From assembly GCA_964641135.1 (NCBI GenBank), contig CAZXJV010000034.1, positions 1-27,883 on the forward strand: 27,883 nucleotides of DNA, written 5' to 3'. The DNA is from Teretinema sp964641135. GTDB lineage: Bacteria; Spirochaetota; Spirochaetia; Treponematales; Treponemataceae. The stretch's first letter is position 1, and every line of letters starts with the position of its first letter. The notes below the pieces were generated by a model. The model was given only the letters and a program-made list of their open reading frames with translations, did not search any database and was not told the DNA's origin. This document shows positions 24,264 to 27,883 of the stretch, piece by piece. The position numbers and the translations under genes are program-made.

Positions 24264-24265
24264 AA

Positions 24266-24304
24266 GAGCCAATTTCAAAAGTAACCGACTTTTGAAATTG
24301 GCTC
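24266..24304. repeat. Perfect hairpin 3 of a three-hairpin cluster
   Basis: GAGCCAATTTCAAAAGT and its exact reverse complement form a 17-bp stem with an AACCG loop. It starts two bases after hairpin 2. Its TTTTGAAA core is shared with hairpin 1. Confidence 0.9.
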
Positions 24305-24346
24305 AGTACGCTTCACGTTCCATGATGTACGTTCGGACTCGCCGGG

Positions 24347-25963
24347 TCAGCTTTTTAATTCCAGAACTCTTCCCCACAAACATCCTCTTCGTTCCCGTAT
24401 CCTGCCTTCGCGGATAAGTTCCCCGATTATTTCCGTAAAATCGGCGTGACACCACCAGTGCGGGTTCCCGGATTCCCGTGCAATGGTATTACCGCGTCCG
24501 GTCAGAAAGGCCGCAAGGCCGGAACGCGTAAAGCACCGCCGGTTTTTTCGCACGGTGTCGAGTACCAGAAGTGCATCTGCCGGTTTGTCTTCACTTCTGC
24601 CTTCGCAGACATCGCAGCCCGAGCAGGCAAGCTGTTGGCCCTCCGGTGCTTCCGGGGTTGCCCGGGTCTCGCCCAGGGCTTCAAGGAGTACTTCCCGCCT
24701 GCAGCGGCCGCTTTCCGCCATGCGGACAAGCACTCCGGCGCGGGAGCGGGGCAGGGGTTCAAGCCGTTCCAGACGGCGACGGTCGGCGGGACTCCATAAC
24801 AGAATTGCCCGGCTTGTTCCGCCGTCGCGTCCTCCGCGTCCGGCTTCCTGAATGTAGGCTTCAGCCGTAGGTGGTGGATCAAGGTGGATGACGGTGCGGA
24901 TGTCTGACTTGTCCATCCCCATCCCGAAAGCACAGGTAGCGACCAGTACAGCCCGACGGTGTTCCATAAACCAGTGCTCGGTTTCTATTTTTTCTTCCCG
25001 GGTCAGGGCTGCATGGTAGTATCGTATATCCGTGTCATCGAGGATAAGTCTCAGAAGCTGCGCCGTGCGTTCAGTTCCGCCGCGGCTTGAGCAGAATACG
25101 ATGGCCGGGCGTTCAGCGCGATGTACCTCGCGGATAAGGGCTGCTTTTTTTGCAACGCATTGTCTTACCGCATAACGGAGGTTGGGACGGTCCGATTCGC
25201 CGCGGACGAGGTGTGCGTTTCCTTCAAAGAGTACTTCACTGATGCGCGCAAGTACGCCCGGGCTGGCGGTGGCGGTAAAGGCGGTGACCACAGGCGGGTT
25301 CAGTTCTGCAATTATTTTTCCCAGTTCAAGGTAGGAAGGGCGAAAGCTGTCGCCCCATTCTGAAACGCAGTGCGCTTCATCGATGGCGAGGTGGGCTATT
25401 CCTGCTTTTTTCAGCGCATCCAGAACACCGGGGGCTGCAAGGACTTCGGGGTTGGCGATAATGACGCTGACCGGTTTTTCTGCTTCAGAACCATCGGTAA
25501 ATGCTGCCCGCCCGTTTTCCAGTCGTTTAAGGATACGATTGCGGTCGGCCCTGTCCTGCCCGCCGCGGAGAGTTACTGCCGGAATCCCTGCAGAGTCAAG
25601 ACGGCGGAGCTGATCGTTCATCAAGCCAAGTAGCGGATAAATAACCAAAGTTGGCCCCGAAAGAAAAAGGGTAGGGGCCTGGAAGCACAAGGACTTGCCG
25701 GCGCCGGTGGGTAACAGCACAATCTGGCGCCCCCGGCACAGTCCGTCTTCATCCATCGGTTCACTGTCCGCGTCTGCGGGTTCTGCGTTCTTCTGCGCTA
25801 CTTCTGCGGGGCGGAGGGCTACTGCCTCTGCAGCATCAAGGATATTCGCTATCACCAGTCTCTGCCAGGGATAGATATATGGTATGCCAAACTGCTCGCG
25901 CACCGCCCGTGCAACCGGATCGGTTTCGTTACCAACAGGCGCTGGCGGGTTAGTGGTATTCAT
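24347..25963 (-). CDS. RecQ-family ATP-dependent DNA helicase, short form
   Basis: This 538-residue superfamily 2 helicase has the Q-motif region YPWQRLVI, PTGAGKS at 85-91, the box DEAHCVSEWGDSFRPSY at 195-211, TAFTATASP, the helicase-C region CAFGMGMDKSDIRTVIH and EAGRGGRDG. A zinc-binding-like CSGCDVC cluster follows. The C-terminus is a reduced winged-helix region; there is no HRDC domain. About 30 low-complexity, acidic residues are inserted before the ATP loop (residues 48-77). No Shine-Dalgarno site is visible. The gene stands alone and is flanked on both sides by copies of the same hairpin element, which may mark it as an inserted cargo gene. DNA repair is the family role; a defence role is also possible for short RecQ proteins. 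Confidence 0.88.
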   Translation of the reverse strand: MNTTNPPAPVGNETDPVARAVREQFGIPYIYPWQRLVIANILDAAEAVALRPAEVAQKNAEPADADSEPMDEDGLCRGRQIVLLPTGAGKSLCFQAPTLFLSGPTLVIYPLLGLMNDQLRRLDSAGIPAVTLRGGQDRADRNRILKRLENGRAAFTDGSEAEKPVSVIIANPEVLAAPGVLDALKKAGIAHLAIDEAHCVSEWGDSFRPSYLELGKIIAELNPPVVTAFTATASPGVLARISEVLFEGNAHLVRGESDRPNLRYAVRQCVAKKAALIREVHRAERPAIVFCSSRGGTERTAQLLRLILDDTDIRYYHAALTREEKIETEHWFMEHRRAVLVATCAFGMGMDKSDIRTVIHLDPPPTAEAYIQEAGRGGRDGGTSRAILLWSPADRRRLERLEPLPRSRAGVLVRMAESGRCRREVLLEALGETRATPEAPEGQQLACSGCDVCEGRSEDKPADALLVLDTVRKNRRCFTRSGLAAFLTGRGNTIARESGNPHWWCHADFTEIIGELIREGRIRERRGCLWGRVLELKS

Positions 25964-26039
25964 ATAAGAACAGTGGGGCGGTTACGCAGTGAATGGCTGG
26001 TTGAATACGAAATCGTTTAGAAAAAGAAAATATAGATTG

Positions 26040-26076
26040 TTGCTCTTTCAAAACTCGGGGTATTTTGAAAGAGCAA
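26040..26076. repeat. Second copy of the hairpin-1 element
   Basis: TTGCTCTTTCAAAA and TTTTGAAAGAGCAA form a 14-bp stem. Over 31 bases it differs from the copy at 24168-24198 only at two adjacent positions near the loop (AG to TA). The two copies flank recQ. Confidence 0.88.
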
Positions 26077-26092
26077 TAAAAAAAATGCGATT

Positions 26093-26125
26093 GGGCCCCT
26101 GCGGCGTAGCCGGCGGGAGGGGCCC
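26093..26125. repeat. GC-rich inverted repeat
   Basis: GGGCCCCT and AGGGGCCC are perfect 8-bp arms around 17 GC-rich bases. Read leftward, an A/T-rich run ending in eight T follows after several bases, so it could act as a leftward terminator, but no leftward gene feeds into it. Confidence 0.45.
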
Positions 26126-26134
26126 TTGTTGGTC

Positions 26135-26163
26135 TTGCCCTTGGACTGGGCTAGACGTATACT
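26135..26163 (+). promoter_or_regulatory. Promoter of the DUF6922-like gene (leaderless)
   Basis: TTGCCC (26135-26140), a 17-base spacer and TATACT (26158-26163). Six bases, TTGATC, separate it from the ATG at 26170, so the predicted start is the A of the ATG. Confidence 0.6.
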
Positions 26164-26169
26164 TTGATC

Positions 26170-26406
26170 ATGGAAGCAATCGTCCGACAGCTGACACCCC
26201 AACTCTTCTGGGACGTGGACCCTGACACAATAGACCCCGAAAAAAATATCCAGTGGCTTTTGGAGCGGGTGTTGCAGCGTGGAACTTGGGAGGACTGGCT
26301 CCTCATCAGCCGCTTCTACGGCAAGCAGACTATCAGGGAAATGACTCCCAGGCTTCGGGTGGACGCCAAGAGCGCCCATTTTCTGCAACTCCACGGCCAG
26401 ATATGA
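26170..26406 (+). CDS. DUF6922-like protein, partner of an AbiEii-type nucleotidyltransferase
   Basis: This 78-residue protein has the pattern LFWDVDPDTIDPEKNIQWLLERVLQRG followed by DWLLISRFYGKQTIREM. From memory this matches small proteins annotated DUF6922, usually encoded just before an AbiEii/DUF1814 nucleotidyltransferase. Its last codon overlaps the ATG of the next, truncated reading frame (ATATGA). The role is unproven; position suggests the antitoxin-like half of a type IV toxin-antitoxin pair. The start at 26170 is chosen because the promoter places +1 there. An ATG at 26164 is six bases upstream and before +1. Confidence 0.7.
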   Translation: MEAIVRQLTPQLFWDVDPDTIDPEKNIQWLLERVLQRGTWEDWLLISRFYGKQTIREMTPRLRVDAKSAHFLQLHGQI

Positions 26407-26531
26407 AACTCCACCTGGAGAGCGTCTCTCCCGAGCTGATGGAAACCCCGCAAACCCTCATGGACATGGAGCTTCTGGCCCCGGCAGCCCTGGTCAAGGT
26501 AGCTATCTGTGGGACTCAAATCAAAGAATAA
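26403..26531 (+). pseudogene. Truncated AbiEii-like nucleotidyltransferase remnant
   Basis: A 42-codon frame starts on the stop of the DUF6922-like gene. MKLHLESVSPELMETPQTLMDMELLAP resembles the first part of AbiEii/DUF1814 proteins. These continue with a VGGTALAL nucleotidyltransferase motif, which is missing here. After ELLAP the sequence leaves the family pattern and stops. The simplest reading is an internal deletion that removed the catalytic domain. The next 250 bases hold no recoverable continuation. Confidence 0.6.
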
Positions 26532-26593
26532 AAGCTCTGGGTATTTAACCATATTGTGCCAGGAACCGGCAGTAATTCAAACCATGCTAACAG

Positions 26594-26629
26594 GCTGATG
26601 ACAAAGGCAATCGAGCCTTTGTCATCAGC
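26594..26629. repeat. Perfect hairpin in the gap before the nucleotidyltransferase
   Basis: GCTGATGACAAAGGC and its exact reverse complement form a 15-bp stem with an AATCGA loop. A G-T and an A-T pair extend it outward. It is followed by TTCAATAAT, not a clean T tract. The rest of 26532-26781 shows only the promoter described next. Confidence 0.8.
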
Positions 26630-26746
26630 TTCAATAATGTCACAATTCTGCAGAATAAGCTGCAGCTCAAACAGAGTGGAATATGGTGGCGGCTTCCGTG
26701 TTATCCGCTTTTGAGGTCATCTAGATTTATTTGAGCTGATATATAG

Positions 26747-26775
26747 TTGCAATTAGAAACAAACTGTGGTAATCT
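26747..26775 (+). promoter_or_regulatory. Promoter of the nucleotidyltransferase gene (leaderless)
   Basis: TTGCAA (26747-26752), a 17-base spacer and TAATCT (26770-26775). Six bases, TGTCGC, separate it from the ATG at 26782. Confidence 0.5.
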
Positions 26776-26781
26776 TGTCGC

Positions 26782-27624
26782 ATGAATACACATTCAGATG
26801 CTAATTACGGCAGGGATTTTCCGGATGCGGTTGCGGCCACACTGGCACTGGTAGTACCGCTTTTTTCAGGGTTTTCCCAGGTGGACGGGATTTTGATAGC
26901 AGGCTCCTTTACGGCCGGTACCAGCGATGCACGTTCGGATATAGACCTTTATGTCTATTTGAATTCTGAGTTGTCTGTAGACGAGCGGACGGCGGCAGTC
27001 TGCAAGATTTCTTCGGATTTCGAGATAGACAATCGTTTCTGGGAAACCGAGGATTGTTTTGTCGTTACTGATACCGGAATCAAGGTAGAACTGATGTACC
27101 ACGGACTGGACTGGATGCGCGAACAGCTGGAGCGTGTGCTGGACCGTTGTGAAGCAAGTGTCGGGTTTTCTACCTGTTTTGTACATAATTATCTTTCCAG
27201 CCGTATCCTTTTTGACCGTAGCGGAAACTTTGAAGCCCTGCAACGGCAGTATGACCGCCCGTATCCGGAGGCCCTCAGACAGGCGGTTTTAGCAAAAAAC
27301 CTGCCCTTGTTAAAGGAGTGTTCCTCATCCTATTACAACCAGATTGCACTCGCCGTGAGCCGGGAGGACTGGATCAGTGTGAACCACCGTACCGCTGCCC
27401 TTCTTGCCAGTTATTTTGATATTCTGTTTGCGCTGAACCATCAATGGCATCCGGGCGAAAAAAAACTGCTGCGTATTGCCCTGCGCGATTGTTCGCTGCT
27501 GCCCGTACACTTTGAATCTGACATATCAGAAGTGCTGCGACATACCACAGATACAGGAATCCTGGCAGCGCTTGATGCACTCATTGATCGTTTAAAAGAA
27601 CTGACGGAAACTGGAAAATATTAA
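26782..27624 (+). CDS. Nucleotidyltransferase-domain protein
   Basis: The 280-residue protein has the polymerase-beta-type nucleotidyltransferase signature: Gly41-Ser42 in AGSFTAGTSDARSDIDLYVYL, Asp53 and Asp55 as the first two carboxylates, and Glu103 in KVELMY as the likely third. The C-terminal 150 residues are helical, as in DUF4037 and aminoglycoside or antitoxin-like nucleotidyltransferases. The active site appears intact, so it probably transfers an NMP to a small molecule, protein or RNA; the substrate cannot be read from sequence. It is separate from the AbiE remnant upstream, with its own promoter. Confidence 0.85.
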   Translation: MNTHSDANYGRDFPDAVAATLALVVPLFSGFSQVDGILIAGSFTAGTSDARSDIDLYVYLNSELSVDERTAAVCKISSDFEIDNRFWETEDCFVVTDTGIKVELMYHGLDWMREQLERVLDRCEASVGFSTCFVHNYLSSRILFDRSGNFEALQRQYDRPYPEALRQAVLAKNLPLLKECSSSYYNQIALAVSREDWISVNHRTAALLASYFDILFALNHQWHPGEKKLLRIALRDCSLLPVHFESDISEVLRHTTDTGILAALDALIDRLKELTETGKY

Positions 27625-27698
27625 CTTGACGGCACGGGAAAACAGTGAGAAAATACCCTTGACCGGCGGTGCCGGTGGTATTGATCGTAGAATGGTAC

Positions 27699-27710
27699 AA
27701 CGTTTTCGCA
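27699..27710. promoter_or_regulatory. Possible second LacI-like operator
   Basis: AACGTTTTCGCA is identical to 12 bases of the amylase operator region (13355-13366) and lies about 150 bases before the gene starting at 27860. Only the right half is well conserved. The rest of 27625-27859 has TTGACC at 27659-27664 and no open gene. Confidence 0.3.
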
Positions 27711-27859
27711 CGATGGATACGTTGTCGGCTGACGTTTTGCGACTTGTTTTACATATCAGGAAAGTGCCGGCTTATCCTGAAATTTAAGGCTTCCCGTGAA
27801 TCCATTTTGATCAATCCTCATTATTATGCCGCTAATCGCGGCGGGAGGATGAATCAGTC

Positions 27860-27883
27860 ATGAAAAAATTCAAGATCTGGTCA
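27860..27883 (+). CDS. Start of a gene running off the window
   Basis: An ATG at 27860 follows GGGAGGA by ten bases, a strong ribosome site. Only eight codons are visible (MKKFKIWS). The two lysines could open a signal peptide, but the function cannot be judged. Confidence 0.55.

Noticed and set aside
24166..24304. CRISPR-like repeats or a terminator cluster
   Set aside because: Each unit is its own palindrome with a different sequence and no regular spacers, and none has a T tract.
26040..26090. Rightward terminator formed by the second hairpin copy
   Set aside because: The hairpin is followed by A residues on the plus strand, not T.
27669..27863. Frame of 64 codons before the last gene
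   Set aside because: No ribosome site, unlike any known protein, and it overlaps the well-supported start at 27860.

Overview
The window is a 27.9 kb stretch of a bacterial chromosome with roughly balanced base composition. It probably comes from a free-living spirochaete of the Spirochaeta/Treponema group. That placement is an inference from the GIQxSGF-type repeats in the first protein, a MurE whose substrate motif reads EDPR instead of DNPR, a plant-type lipoprotein alpha-amylase, and clustered perfect hairpins between genes. No rRNA, tRNA, CRISPR array, insertion sequence or prophage was seen. No gene-free stretch exceeds 300 bases.

Layout. (1) 1-2692, minus strand: an overlapping operon of an ECF sigma factor, a one-pass membrane protein that is a candidate anti-sigma factor, and an exported caspase-like protease cut off by the window edge. 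(2) 2780-9769: long-form guaA; divergently a small membrane protein with a cardiolipin synthase; then brkB-cNMP and glmS on the minus strand. (3) 9985-13260, plus strand: dapA-asd-lysA, ending in a clear terminator. (4) 13352-14892: an alpha-amylase with a LacI/cre-like palindrome and promoter upstream and a terminator downstream. (5) 14939-18275: an unknown gene and murD (minus), divergent from a FecR-domain protein. (6) 18314-21941, minus strand: murE-ddl-dapF-like, joined by ATGA overlaps. (7) 22006-24149: queD (plus), hisH-hisF (minus) and a small membrane protein (plus). (8) 24150-26781, the accessory part: three perfect hairpins, a short RecQ, a second copy of the first hairpin, a DUF6922-like gene and a truncated AbiEii-like remnant. 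(9) 26782-27883: a nucleotidyltransferase and the first eight codons of another gene.

How the genes work together. GlmS, MurD, MurE and Ddl make peptidoglycan precursors. DapA, Asd and LysA make the lysine branch. The dapF-like gene lacks both catalytic cysteines and MurE has an atypical motif, so the usual link from meso-diaminopimelate to the wall cannot be assumed.

Two observations stand out. The ECF sigma / membrane protein / exported caspase operon looks like a protease-controlled signalling module. Several first-in-operon genes (hisH, queD, the genes at 26170 and 26782, probably brkB and the gene at 4804) have a -10 box placed so that transcription would start at or within a base of the ATG. 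This suggests leaderless mRNAs are common here, while genes inside operons often keep Shine-Dalgarno sites.
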